Shown in pieces: positions 1 to 8,228 of a stretch of 64,000 nt of DNA (its first letter is position 1; each line of letters begins with the position of its first letter). Origin of the DNA: Alphaproteobacteria bacterium (GTDB taxonomy: Bacteria > Pseudomonadota > Alphaproteobacteria > UBA6615); NCBI GenBank assembly GCA_021774575.1, contig JAJFIX010000046.1, forward strand, positions 62,001 to 126,000, given 5' to 3'. Below the pieces are notes generated by a model. The model searched no databases. It saw only the letters and a program-made list of their open reading frames with translations, and was not told the origin of the DNA. Position numbers and translations under genes: made by a program.

Positions 1-702
1 GAGGGTTGCATGGGTGCCGTCGAAAACCGCGATGACGATCAACACCATAACCAGGACTATTATTCCGTCCAGGGAAGGGGCGTGTTTGGCCAAACCCTCC
101 TCACCAATGAGTTTTCGCAAGGAAAGTCCGGCGATGAAGGACCCAAAGACGAGGGTCGCCAGCCGCAGGAATAATTCACCGATACTGATATCAATCTCTA
201 CGCCCAAAACGATCAGCATCATTGGTGGCAGAATAAGCGGTGTGAGCAGGCTCGCCCCCATCAGCACAATGATCGCCAGTGCTGCGTCGATACCAAATAG
301 CAGTGCAAGCGCCGGCACCGCCGTCAAGGGCGGCATCGCCGTATAAAATAGTAGTGGTGCCATCAATTCGCTGCGCACCGGTGCGATGGCGAGGAGGGTA
401 AGGCCGATAACCAGGGGGGAGAAAACCAGCATCCAAACAATGACGGCGACCGCCTTACCCGGCCGCCGCGCATGTTGGCCCAACGCACTTGTCTTCACCC
501 GAAGGACGCTCAACGTCAGCATCGAAAATATCAGCACCGGCAATACCGGCCCGACGAACTCGGAAGCCATGGGACTTAGTATGGCAACGCCTATGCCGAT
601 TACAAAAGCAAGGGTAGCGTGTCGCGACAATTGGGTGAGCAAAAATTTAGGCATTCGTTGGCGCCTGCCTGGATTAAATGTTGAGGGCGGGGAACTTGGC
701 AT
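1..702 (-). CDS. Truncated multi-pass membrane transporter, bile acid:sodium symporter (SBF)-like
   Basis: The reading frame is open from an ATG at 702 to the window edge, so the C-terminus is missing (about 234 residues are visible). A second in-frame ATG lies at 654 and is equally plausible; neither has a strong ribosome binding site. The translation is almost entirely hydrophobic, with at least six probable membrane spans such as ATLAFVIGIGVAIL and ALAIIVLMGASLLTPLILPP, and short charged loops. The Pro/Leu-rich spans resemble the SBF/BASS fold, but an auxin-efflux-like carrier is possible, so the substrate is not assigned. It is transcribed divergently from the chloride channel gene across about 140 bp. 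Confidence 0.5.
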   Translation of the reverse strand, partial: MPSSPPSTFNPGRRQRMPKFLLTQLSRHATLAFVIGIGVAILSPMASEFVGPVLPVLIFSMLTLSVLRVKTSALGQHARRPGKAVAVIVWMLVFSPLVIGLTLLAIAPVRSELMAPLLFYTAMPPLTAVPALALLFGIDAALAIIVLMGASLLTPLILPPMMLIVLGVEIDISIGELFLRLATLVFGSFIAGLSLRKLIGEEGLAKHAPSLDGIIVLVMVLIVIAVFDGTHATL

Positions 703-843
703 ATTACCGCCCAATTCCTATCAGTATCCAATTCCTGTCATTATAGTGTGTGTGCAGGCCGTGTCGGTATGTGCATGTGGGCCAGAATTTGAGAATAGCC
801 ATCAAACTGCCGAAACTCATTCGAATTTAATTGGGAGACGTTC

Positions 844-2586
844 TTGCTTGGTCCTCTTTATCATCGGGTCCTGCGAACAATTCGCAATGAACATACATTG
901 CTGTTCGGTCTGGCCCTCGGGTTGGGGGCGGTTTCGGCCTATGGGGCATTGTTGTTTCGTTATGTTGTCGATCTCGTTCATGTGGTCGGTTTCGGAATTG
1001 TCTCGGATCAATTCTTGAACGCTGTGTCGGATCTGGCCTGGTGGCGGGTCCTGCTGGTGCCGTCCTTGGGCGGGCTTGCGGTCGGCCTGTTTTTGCATTT
1101 CACTTTAAAGAGCGAAAATCCACATGGGATTGCTCAAGTTATTGAAGCGTCGGCGCTGAGACGCGGGCGCATGTCGCTTCGCGCCGGTTTGGTTTCGGCA
1201 ATTGGGTCGGCGGTATCACTTGGTGTTGGTTCCTCGACTGGTCGGGAGGGGCCGGTCGTTCATTTGGGCGCCACCCTGGCAGCTTGGATCGCCGAGCGAT
1301 TACATCTGGGGCAGTCTTTGTCGCGGACCTTGCTTGGGTGTGGCGCGGCCTCGGCAATTGGCGCATTGTTCAATGCCCCTATCGCCGGTGTGTTTTTTGC
1401 CCTTGAGGTCATTACCGGGCGGGCGGCGTTGCGGAGTTTTGCCCCGATCGTCATTTCGGCGGTGACCGGGACGGTCATCGGGCGCTCCTATTTTGGCTCC
1501 GAGCCAGCGTTTAATATTCCCTCCAGCCATATATTGTCCTTGTGGGAATTTCCTGCATTCGCCTTGCTGGGGGTCTTTTGTGCAGGTGCGGCGATTACCC
1601 TAATGCAGTCGATATTTGGATCAAGGCGTTTGGTGCGGCGTATGGGATTGCCTATTTGGGCTCGGCCGGCCATTGGCGGGTTGATGCTTGGGTGCCTGGC
1701 GCTCTTTCTGCCGCAAATCCTCGGCGTCGGTTATGAGGCGACCGGTGCGGCACTGAGTGCACAATATGGGCTGGCTCTTCTTCTACTGTTGTTAACAGCA
1801 AAAATATTGGCGACCGGCATAAGCATTGGCTTTGGGTTTGGTGGCGGCGTATTTGGTCCTTCACTTGTGCTCGGTGCCTTCGTCGGTGGCGCCTTTGGTA
1901 TCGTCGCCGGATCGATTTTTCCCGGTATCTATTCGGGCACATCCGCCTATGCATTGATTGGAACCGGGGCGGTGGCAGGCGCGATCTTGGGCGCACCCCT
2001 ATCGACAATCTTGATTATATTCGAGCTAACGGCCGACTATGAGATGACCATAGCCGTGATGATTGCCACAGTGATTGCAACCCAGCTGACCCAGCTGGTC
2101 CACGGGCAATCCTATTTTCATAAGCAATTGGCGGATGCCGGGATCAATCTTGGCAAAAGTCAGGAGCTGCAGGTCATGGGGGCGATCAGTATCGACGCAG
2201 TGATGCTAACACGTATCGTCACCGCGCCCCACGATGCCCCGGCAGGTGGACTTGGCGACCTCGTCGCTACCGCCCCCAATGCGGAACTATTTATCATATC
2301 AGATGTCGGTGGGTTGGTTGGTATCGTCGGCCCCTCGGAATTGGCTAAGGCTGCAGTGACGGACATGGCCGGTGACATAGCGCGTCGCTGCCCTTTTCTT
2401 GTCGCGCGCACCGATCACATTGCTGACGTCATCGAGCTCATGCAGGCTGAAGAAGAAACGCGTTTGCCCGTTGTTGATACAAGGGAGGAGCAGAAATTAC
2501 TCGGCTATGTGCGTGAGGCTGATTTGCTGCGGGCGGTCAATCGCGTGTTGCTTGATGCGCAGAGGGAGACCGCTGGCCCGGTATAA
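844..2586 (+). CDS. ClC-family chloride channel/transporter with C-terminal CBS domains
   Basis: This 580-residue inner-membrane protein belongs to the voltage-gated ClC family, which moves chloride through a channel or by 2Cl-/H+ exchange. The ClC signatures are visible: GSSTGREGPVVHLG around residue 130 (the GxGREGP anion-pathway loop) and GFGFGGGVFGPSLVLGA around residue 335 (the GxFxP loop). About ten hydrophobic helices fill residues 15-430. The last 130 residues form a soluble CBS-type pair, ending in a segment containing RLPVVDTREEQKLLGYV. The start is a TTG preceded at about 6 nt by GGGAG; the nearby ATG at 888 is out of frame. It appears monocistronic. Confidence 0.93.
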   Translation: MLGPLYHRVLRTIRNEHTLLFGLALGLGAVSAYGALLFRYVVDLVHVVGFGIVSDQFLNAVSDLAWWRVLLVPSLGGLAVGLFLHFTLKSENPHGIAQVIEASALRRGRMSLRAGLVSAIGSAVSLGVGSSTGREGPVVHLGATLAAWIAERLHLGQSLSRTLLGCGAASAIGALFNAPIAGVFFALEVITGRAALRSFAPIVISAVTGTVIGRSYFGSEPAFNIPSSHILSLWEFPAFALLGVFCAGAAITLMQSIFGSRRLVRRMGLPIWARPAIGGLMLGCLALFLPQILGVGYEATGAALSAQYGLALLLLLLTAKILATGISIGFGFGGGVFGPSLVLGAFVGGAFGIVAGSIFPGIYSGTSAYALIGTGAVAGAILGAPLSTILIIFELTADYEMTIAVMIATVIATQLTQLVHGQSYFHKQLADAGINLGKSQELQVMGAISIDAVMLTRIVTAPHDAPAGGLGDLVATAPNAELFIISDVGGLVGIVGPSELAKAAVTDMAGDIARRCPFLVARTDHIADVIELMQAEEETRLPVVDTREEQKLLGYVREADLLRAVNRVLLDAQRETAGPV

Positions 2587-4289
2587 TGCTTGGGTGGTAT
2601 GGGAGTCGCCCGGGTCAAAAAATTGGTCTCGGCCAAAATAAAATTGGTCTCGGACTGTCCAGAACAGTGATACGCACCCCTGGCCGATACGTTTCTACCG
2701 CTCGAACGGCTGCTAGCTACAGGCTACTGCCTAGACGGCTTCGCCCATAACCCGCACCCTCAAAAGAGGGCCGAGACCTTGTTGGAATTTGCGGCGCTAA
2801 GAAGCAGAACAACACACCTACAATCGCATCCTGCGATCTTTGGTTGGCCGTTTGCCCTGGCAGACGCACGGACCCTGTGCTGAGCAGCGAACCGAAACAC
2901 GAGCCGGCGAGACCCTAGCTATCGGTACGCCCAAGTCTTTCAATATCGGCATTGCGCCAGCCCTGGCAGCTGAGGCGACCGACCAACCGACGCAAAGCTT
3001 CATCCTGAAACCCAGTATCGGTCGATGCCCAGTTCAATCTTGGCTCGGTCCATAAAGAACCAAACCTCCTGCGTTCCGGGCCACAATGAAAGACGTGCAT
3101 CAAAAAAAGCACAACACTCCTTCCAACAAACCAGTTCCCAAATCCAGTCGAACAAGTTCGCCTGAACTGTACTACGCAATTAGCCCCCCCGGTACGATCC
3201 GCCGACTCTGGCAAGTTCGAGCGGATCTTTAGAGTCTCGACAGTTTCGACATAAAGCCGTCCCCGGAGCCCCCAAGGGCTGTGGCGATAATTCGGCAACG
3301 CTGGCACGTTGCACGATGGATCAGCCCTCGAAACCAAAAAAACTTAATTGCGTCGCACTTGGGATCTGGTGAAGATACGAGAATCCAGTTGGACAGCTCC
3401 TATCTTCGATAATTTGAATACTCCCCTAGTTTTCCTCGTTTAACCGGCCACGCCCTGGCCAGTTCTTTTCTCACAACCATGGCTACCAGCCACGGCCAAA
3501 ATTAAATCTTTCGTCGGCCTCGCCAAAAAATAACGAATGCCACAAATCAAATCAGAACTCTCCGTTCGCCAGCTCCGACCATGCTCTTGCGACCGGCACT
3601 TCGCCATAAAGCACTCGCCGCCCGTAAGTACCGTTTCCGGTAAGTAGCGGGGCCTTTCATAAAAAATGGTCGTCGTAACTCCAGGTAAGAGACAGCCGAG
3701 ACGCCATCGCGTTTCAACCGCTTGATCATCTTAGTTTGACGATTTTCCGGCAACTGTAGAAGGGGGCGAAAATGCAGTTTTCTGTGAGTAATTCTCCACT
3801 GATCGCACAATCTGTGCACAGCTTTTCCACAGATGGGTGTGAATTCAAATATAGATAATTATTGACAGTAGTAATTTTGTGACGAAATAGCAGATTATTT
3901 AACTTCGAATAATGGTCAAAATCTTATGCCAGTAGACATGGGCTTTGGTGCCGCAAATTGTTTCGAACTATTGCCGGCTTTATTTGAATGTTGCAAATTT
4001 TGTACTTTAATAAACGATTTTAAAATCCGTCGAGTACCGGGAGTTTAGGAGAATACAGCGCTAGGGTGGAACGACACGATGCGGGTGGCCATGACAGGTA
4101 TCTTTTTTCTGAATAATTTCGGAAAAGAATGGGCATGGGAAACGTAAATGTGGGTAAGCGTGTCTTGAGCGTTGGTCCGGCGCACTCTATGTATGCGCTG
4201 TGTGCATGGTTGGATGGACACCCGGTTGGGTATATCGACCTGCTTTGAATTTGAAATAATATTTGAAACAAAAGGTGGCGATAAATTCG
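2587..4289. other. 1.7-kb gene-free stretch with repeats and possible transposon relics
   Basis: No convincing gene lies between the ClC gene and trxB; open frames are short, lack ribosome binding sites and match no family I recognise. A 14-bp direct repeat (AAAATTGGTCTCGG) occurs at 2619-2632 and 2640-2653, and GGTCTCGGCC at 2625-2634 is inverted at 2769-2778. A plus-frame stretch near 2820-2880 contains YNRILRSLVGRLPWQ, faintly like the N-terminus of ISL3-type transposases. From about 3840 the DNA becomes AT-rich and is preceded by one consensus DnaA box (3823-3831). I read it as decayed mobile DNA followed by the trxB promoter region. Confidence 0.45.
2619..2653. repeat. 14-bp direct repeat, period 21 bp
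   Basis: AAAATTGGTCTCGG is present twice, at 2619-2632 and 2640-2653, just after the ClC stop codon. The core GGTCTCGGCC recurs inverted at 2769-2778, giving a possible inverted-repeat pair about 135 bp apart. The role is unknown; it could be the edge of a small decayed element. Confidence 0.7.
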
Positions 4290-5243
4290 ATGTCGACGAA
4301 CACGTATAAAACAAAGGTTTTGATATTGGGGTCCGGGGCAGCTGGCTGTACAGCGGCGATATATGCGGCCCGGGCCAATCTAAACCCCATTATGGTCCAG
4401 GGAATGCAGCCCGGCGGGCAGCTCACTATAACCACCGAAGTCGAAAATTATCCAGGCTTTGCCGACGTCATTCAGGGTCCTTGGTTGATGGAGCAAATGG
4501 CCAAACAGGCCGAAAATGTCGGAACAAAAATAATATCCGATACCATCGTAGAGGCCGATTTCTCCACCCGCCCGTTCCGGCTGATCGGTGACGGCGGGGA
4601 TATCTATGAAGGCGAAACTTTGATCGTGGCAACCGGCGCCACGGCCCGATGGCTGGGGTTGGACTCTGAGCAGAAGTTCCAAGGATTTGGCGTGTCGGCA
4701 TGTGCAACTTGTGATGGGTTCTTTTTCCGAGACAAGGAAATTGCCGTCGTCGGAGGGGGCAATACAGCCGTTGAAGAGGCGCTTTTTTTGACGAATTTCG
4801 CGTCAAAGGTAACTCTGATCCATCGTCGCGACAGTTTGCGTGCTGAGCAAATTATGCAGGATAGATTGTTCGCAAATCCCAAAATTGAATGTAGTTGGGA
4901 TAGTACGGTTGATGAAATTCTGGGCGTTGAAGATCCCTTTGGTGTTTCAGGTGTGCGCATTCGAAACGTGAAATCCGATGAGCTAACGGATTTGGCCGTC
5001 GATGGCATCTTTGTTGCAATCGGTCATGATCCGACCACCTCCTTATTCAAGGGTAAACTGGACATGGATGATGAAGGGTATTTGATAACCGCGCCAGATA
5101 GTACGGCGACCAATATCGCCGGGGTTTTTGCCGCAGGAGACGTCAAAGATAAGGTGTATCGTCAAGCGGTAACCGCGGCCGGAATGGGCTGTATGTCGGC
5201 CCTTGAGGCAGCAAAATTTATTGCCGAACAAGCGGCCGATTAA
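4290..5243 (+). CDS. trxB: Thioredoxin-disulfide reductase
   Basis: TrxB is a cytoplasmic FAD enzyme that passes electrons from NADPH to thioredoxin. The 317-residue product has normal length. The FAD-binding GSGAAG motif is near residue 14, the redox-active CATC is at residues 138-141, the NADPH-binding GGGNTA lies near 155, and the second FAD contact GVFAAGDV is near 280. The chosen ATG at 4290 has AAGGTGG about 11 nt upstream and gives the canonical MSTNTYKTKVLILG start; a TTG 27 nt upstream would add nine residues. A LysR gene follows 66 bp downstream, a common alphaproteobacterial arrangement. Confidence 0.96.
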   Translation: MSTNTYKTKVLILGSGAAGCTAAIYAARANLNPIMVQGMQPGGQLTITTEVENYPGFADVIQGPWLMEQMAKQAENVGTKIISDTIVEADFSTRPFRLIGDGGDIYEGETLIVATGATARWLGLDSEQKFQGFGVSACATCDGFFFRDKEIAVVGGGNTAVEEALFLTNFASKVTLIHRRDSLRAEQIMQDRLFANPKIECSWDSTVDEILGVEDPFGVSGVRIRNVKSDELTDLAVDGIFVAIGHDPTTSLFKGKLDMDDEGYLITAPDSTATNIAGVFAAGDVKDKVYRQAVTAAGMGCMSALEAAKFIAEQAAD

Positions 5244-5309
5244 TTGGATATCAAATGAGATTGAGCTAGCCAGCCAACAGCTGGTTAGCGATATCGTGCG
5301 GAACAAAAA

Positions 5310-6203
5310 ATGGCTCTGGATTGGGACAAACTGCGTATTTTTCATGCGGTCGCCGAAGCGGGCAGTTTTACCCATGCCGGTGACAACCTTCACCTCAGCC
5401 AGTCGGCCGTCAGCCGGCAAGTTGCCGGCCTCGAACAGTCACTTGGCAGCCCGTTGTTTCACCGGCATGCCAGGGGTCTAATGTTGACCGAGCAGGGAGA
5501 TGTTCTGTTCCGGACCGTACACGAGGTCTTTGCAAAACTCTCGATGGCTGAGCATGCGATAAATGAGTCGCGGGCGATGCCCAAGGGGCCGCTTAAAATC
5601 AGCACGACTGTCGCCCTGGGATCGGTTTGGCTGACCCCGCGCATTCATGAATTTCTCGACCTCTATCCCGATATCGATGTCTCTCTGGTCGCAACGGATT
5701 TCGAATTGGACCTCGGAATGGGCGAGGCAGATTGCGCGATACGGCTAACACCGCCGACCCAGCCCGACCTGGTGCGGCGCCATCTAGCCGTGTTGCACAA
5801 TCATATTTTCGCCGCACCCGACTATATTCAGCGCCATGGCCAGCCAAAGAGCATCGCCGATCTGGCCAATCACAAATTGATTGCCTTTGGTAAAGAAGGC
5901 GTAGCGCCGGTTCCGGCGTTGAACTGGCTGCTGGAAATCGATCCGGATAATCCGAAAATGAAACCGGTGCTGACGGTCAATAATGTCTATGGAATATTGC
6001 GCGCTGTGCAATCGGGATTGGGCATCGCCGCCCTGCCGGATTTTCTGGCGCGGGAAATTCCGAACCTCGTTCGGGTGCTATCCGATCATGAAGGACCGTC
6101 ATTCGATGCGTTTTTCGTCTATCCCGAGGAATTGCGCGAATCGAGGCGCATTGGGGCATTCCGGGATTTTTTGATACGTAAAGTGTCGGAAACGAGGTTC
6201 TAA
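5310..6203 (+). CDS. LysR-family transcriptional regulator
   Basis: This 297-residue protein has the LysR layout. An N-terminal winged helix-turn-helix covers residues 1-65 and contains AEAGSFTHAGDNLHLSQSAV and the following SRQVAGLE recognition helix. A periplasmic-binding-protein-like effector domain covers about 90-290. It sits 66 bp downstream of trxB on the same strand and is probably cotranscribed. The linkage suggests a redox or stress role, but the inducer and targets cannot be read from the sequence. A strong terminator lies about 190 bp downstream. Confidence 0.9.
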   Translation: MALDWDKLRIFHAVAEAGSFTHAGDNLHLSQSAVSRQVAGLEQSLGSPLFHRHARGLMLTEQGDVLFRTVHEVFAKLSMAEHAINESRAMPKGPLKISTTVALGSVWLTPRIHEFLDLYPDIDVSLVATDFELDLGMGEADCAIRLTPPTQPDLVRRHLAVLHNHIFAAPDYIQRHGQPKSIADLANHKLIAFGKEGVAPVPALNWLLEIDPDNPKMKPVLTVNNVYGILRAVQSGLGIAALPDFLAREIPNLVRVLSDHEGPSFDAFFVYPEELRESRRIGAFRDFLIRKVSETRF

Positions 6204-6210
6204 ATTGAAT

Positions 6211-6420
6211 GGTGAGCTATGCGTTGAGAGCATAGCAGGTCCGAGAAATTACCGCTACTTAGGACAGGCTCTTTGCCCCATTATACTAGTGAATTCGGGC
6301 GAACGCCGACAGGTTGAAACGAATTCGCGCCGACCTGCGCAGATCGCCAAAGTAAGTGACGTATTTGATCGAAACCTCCCTTAAAACTGACCAGGCCTTA
6401 CGGCCTGGTCATTTTTTTTG
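6211..6420 (+). ncRNA. Possible small structured RNA ending at a strong terminator (identity unknown)
   Basis: The 240-bp gap after the LysR gene has structure that neither neighbour explains. It begins with a perfect 7-bp stem (GCTATGC 6216-6222 / GCATAGC 6230-6236, loop GTTGAGA). A CAGGT/ACCTG pairing and a GAATTCG/CGAATTC inverted pair follow, and it ends with a textbook terminator. The length of roughly 200 nt would suit a 6S-like RNA or a processed 3' UTR. I could not align it with any RNA family from memory, so this is only a candidate. Confidence 0.25.
6389..6419 (+). terminator. Rho-independent terminator
   Basis: GACCAGGCC (6389-6397) pairs perfectly with GGCCTGGTC (6402-6410) around a 4-nt loop, followed by A and eight Ts (6412-6419). 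It ends transcription rightward from the LysR gene or from a small RNA. The short T stretch on the opposite strand means it could also serve msrP. Confidence 0.9.
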
Positions 6421-6444
6421 GTCAAACTTGTCAAGCAGCCGGAC

Positions 6445-7461
6445 CTACATATAAAGGGGCTCGTGCTCCAACCCGGCATAGAGGTCGCCAATTTCCCCGG
6501 CATAGCCATTGAATAAAAGGGTTGGCACCCGATGGCCGAGACCGAGGGGTTCCTCCTGGGCTTGGCTCCAGCGCCGATGGGCAACCTCTGGGTTTACGTT
6601 GGCCCAGAAACCATATTCCCGGGGGCCCGAGGATTGCCAGAAGGTCACCGGCCGTTCATCGGTAAAGGTGATGCGGACGATCGATTTGATTGCCTTAAAA
6701 CCGTATTTCCACGGCACGACCAGCCGCAGCGGCGCGCCGTTTTGTTTTGGTATAGGCTTGCCGTAAAGGCCCGTCGCGATAAAAGACAGCTCGTGGGTCG
6801 CTTCGGCCATGGTTAACCCTTCGACATAGGGCCATTCGTAAAACCCGGCCTGCTGTCCGGTCATGGTGCTGGGATCGTGCAGGGTCTCAAAACGAAGATA
6901 TTTTGCTCCCGACAGCGGGGCCGCCAGCTCGACCAGCCGCGCCAGCGGGAACCCGGACCAGGGAACCGCCATCGACCAGGCTTCGACGCAGCGATGCCGG
7001 TACAGCCGTTCTTCAAGATTGACCTGGCGCATCAGATCGTCGAAACCGATGCGCTTGGGGCTCTCTACCATGCCGCCGATTTCGATCGACCATGGGTCGG
7101 ATTGCAAGGCCTGCGCGGCCCGGGAAATCTGTTTATGGGTGCCGAACTCGTAGAAATTATTGTAGCTCGTCGCCAGGTCTTCCGGGGTCAGGTCTCGGTC
7201 CATTGTGTATGCGGAATTGCGTGGGGCCGGGTAATAGGCGTTGGCGCCGGATTGGTGGTTGGCGATTTCTTCCGGTATGCCGGAATTAGCCGCCTCTGCT
7301 TGGCTCTGTTCTTCCGAGCAGGCGGAAAGAATAGGGCCGGCCGCCGCTAAAATGGAACCGGCGGCAATGGATTTAGAGACTTGGCGGCGGCTCAAATAGA
7401 GGGATTCGGGCGTTGCGGCTCGATCGGGCAACTCCCAGCTTCGTTTGATCTTGACCAACAT
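6445..7461 (-). CDS. msrP: Protein-methionine-sulfoxide reductase catalytic subunit MsrP (YedY)
   Basis: MsrP is a periplasmic molybdopterin enzyme that repairs methionine sulfoxide in envelope proteins. The 338-residue product carries a twin-arginine signal (SRRQVSK, Arg25-Arg26, followed by a hydrophobic stretch ending near residue 47), so Tat export is expected. The molybdenum-ligand cysteine lies in RHRCVEAWSM (Cys158), and the sulfite-oxidase-type fold is clear in WSGFPLARLVELA and RLVVPWKYGFK. The haem partner MsrQ, normally encoded next door, is absent from both sides, so the electron donor is encoded elsewhere or differs. The tatABC genes lie 43 kb away in this window. Confidence 0.95.
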   Translation of the reverse strand: MLVKIKRSWELPDRAATPESLYLSRRQVSKSIAAGSILAAAGPILSACSEEQSQAEAANSGIPEEIANHQSGANAYYPAPRNSAYTMDRDLTPEDLATSYNNFYEFGTHKQISRAAQALQSDPWSIEIGGMVESPKRIGFDDLMRQVNLEERLYRHRCVEAWSMAVPWSGFPLARLVELAAPLSGAKYLRFETLHDPSTMTGQQAGFYEWPYVEGLTMAEATHELSFIATGLYGKPIPKQNGAPLRLVVPWKYGFKAIKSIVRITFTDERPVTFWQSSGPREYGFWANVNPEVAHRRWSQAQEEPLGLGHRVPTLLFNGYAGEIGDLYAGLEHEPLYM

Positions 7462-7517
7462 GGGGCCTGCGCTCCCGTTTTTTCGAAAATTAAAAGTTAT
7501 AGGGGCTTGCGTCGATA

Positions 7518-8099
7518 TTATATCGGCACACCTTCGACCTTGATACGAAGCTCTTCTATCTGGTCTTGAATGCCGGGCATCAGCGGATAGACTTCTGCTG
7601 CGGCCTCAAGAGCTTCGAGTGCAGCGCGCTGATTTCCTCGAATGAGTTCGATTTGCGCTCGCCCGCTGAGGGCACCGAAATGGCGTGACTCTAGGGCCAG
7701 GGTCTCTTCGATATCTTCCAGCGATTGATCCAGGTTTCCGAGCAAAAAGTTAACCGTCGCCCGTCTGTTATGAGCCTCGGCATATTCGGGCGCCAATTGG
7801 GTAAGGCGGGAAAATAGATTGAGCGCTTCGGTCAAGCGGTTCGTCGCCATCGCCAATCTTGCTTCATTCATGATTGCCTGATGGGCTTCGTCTTCAATGG
7901 AAAACCAGATCCGCCAGATGGTTTCGCTGATCGCACCGGCGGGGCCAGCCCCCTCGGCGTCAGTCAGTGCCTCAAACAATGTATCGAGCCTTGGGTCATC
8001 CTGGTCGGCACGGGCGGCACTATTGCCAGCAATCGTCACGGCAAAAAACGCTGCGGCGGCAAATATACGCATTGTTCTAAATTGCGTCCTAAATTGCAT
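7518..8099 (-). CDS. Exported TPR-repeat protein
   Basis: This 193-residue protein starts at an ATG at 8099; frames upstream extend further but GGATGG precedes this start. An in-frame ATG at 8072 is another option. An N-terminal signal peptide (FAAAAFFAVTIAGNSAARA) indicates periplasmic export. Residues about 80-190 hold roughly three tetratricopeptide repeats (ALNLFSRLTQLAPEYAEAHN, then DQSLEDIEETLALESRHFGA). TPR domains mediate protein-protein contacts; the partner is unknown. The N-terminal QFRTQFRT repeat is encoded by a 12-bp tandem duplication. It is divergent from the DUF2817 gene. Confidence 0.8.
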   Translation of the reverse strand: MQFRTQFRTMRIFAAAAFFAVTIAGNSAARADQDDPRLDTLFEALTDAEGAGPAGAISETIWRIWFSIEDEAHQAIMNEARLAMATNRLTEALNLFSRLTQLAPEYAEAHNRRATVNFLLGNLDQSLEDIEETLALESRHFGALSGRAQIELIRGNQRAALEALEAAAEVYPLMPGIQDQIEELRIKVEGVPI

Positions 8100-8100
8100 C
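8077..8100. repeat. 12-bp tandem duplication
   Basis: CTAAATTGCGTC and CTAAATTGCATC are adjacent (8077-8088, 8089-8100; 11 of 12 identical). They lie within the first codons of the TPR gene and encode its FRT-QFRT repetition. Confidence 0.75.
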
Positions 8101-8228
8101 GGTAGCCATCCATTCATTTCGAATCGAAACTGTTGCCCCTTAAGTATGGGTCTGTCGGTCAATCGGGCCAAGTAATATTATCGGTGAGCCGTGCCAACAT
8201 TCTTTTGGACTACAGTGAGCTAGGACGA

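Noticed and set aside
386-1018. A 210-codon plus-strand frame over the transporter gene and the ClC start
   Set aside because: It runs antisense to a clearly hydrophobic transporter frame and then overlaps the ClC gene in another frame; no recognisable domain.
3547-3819. A 90-codon minus-strand frame in the gene-free stretch
   Set aside because: No ribosome binding site, no recognisable domain, and it lies in degraded-looking DNA.
6211-6420. Firm assignment as 6S RNA
   Set aside because: Size and terminator fit, but I could not establish the long closing stem and central bubble by eye.
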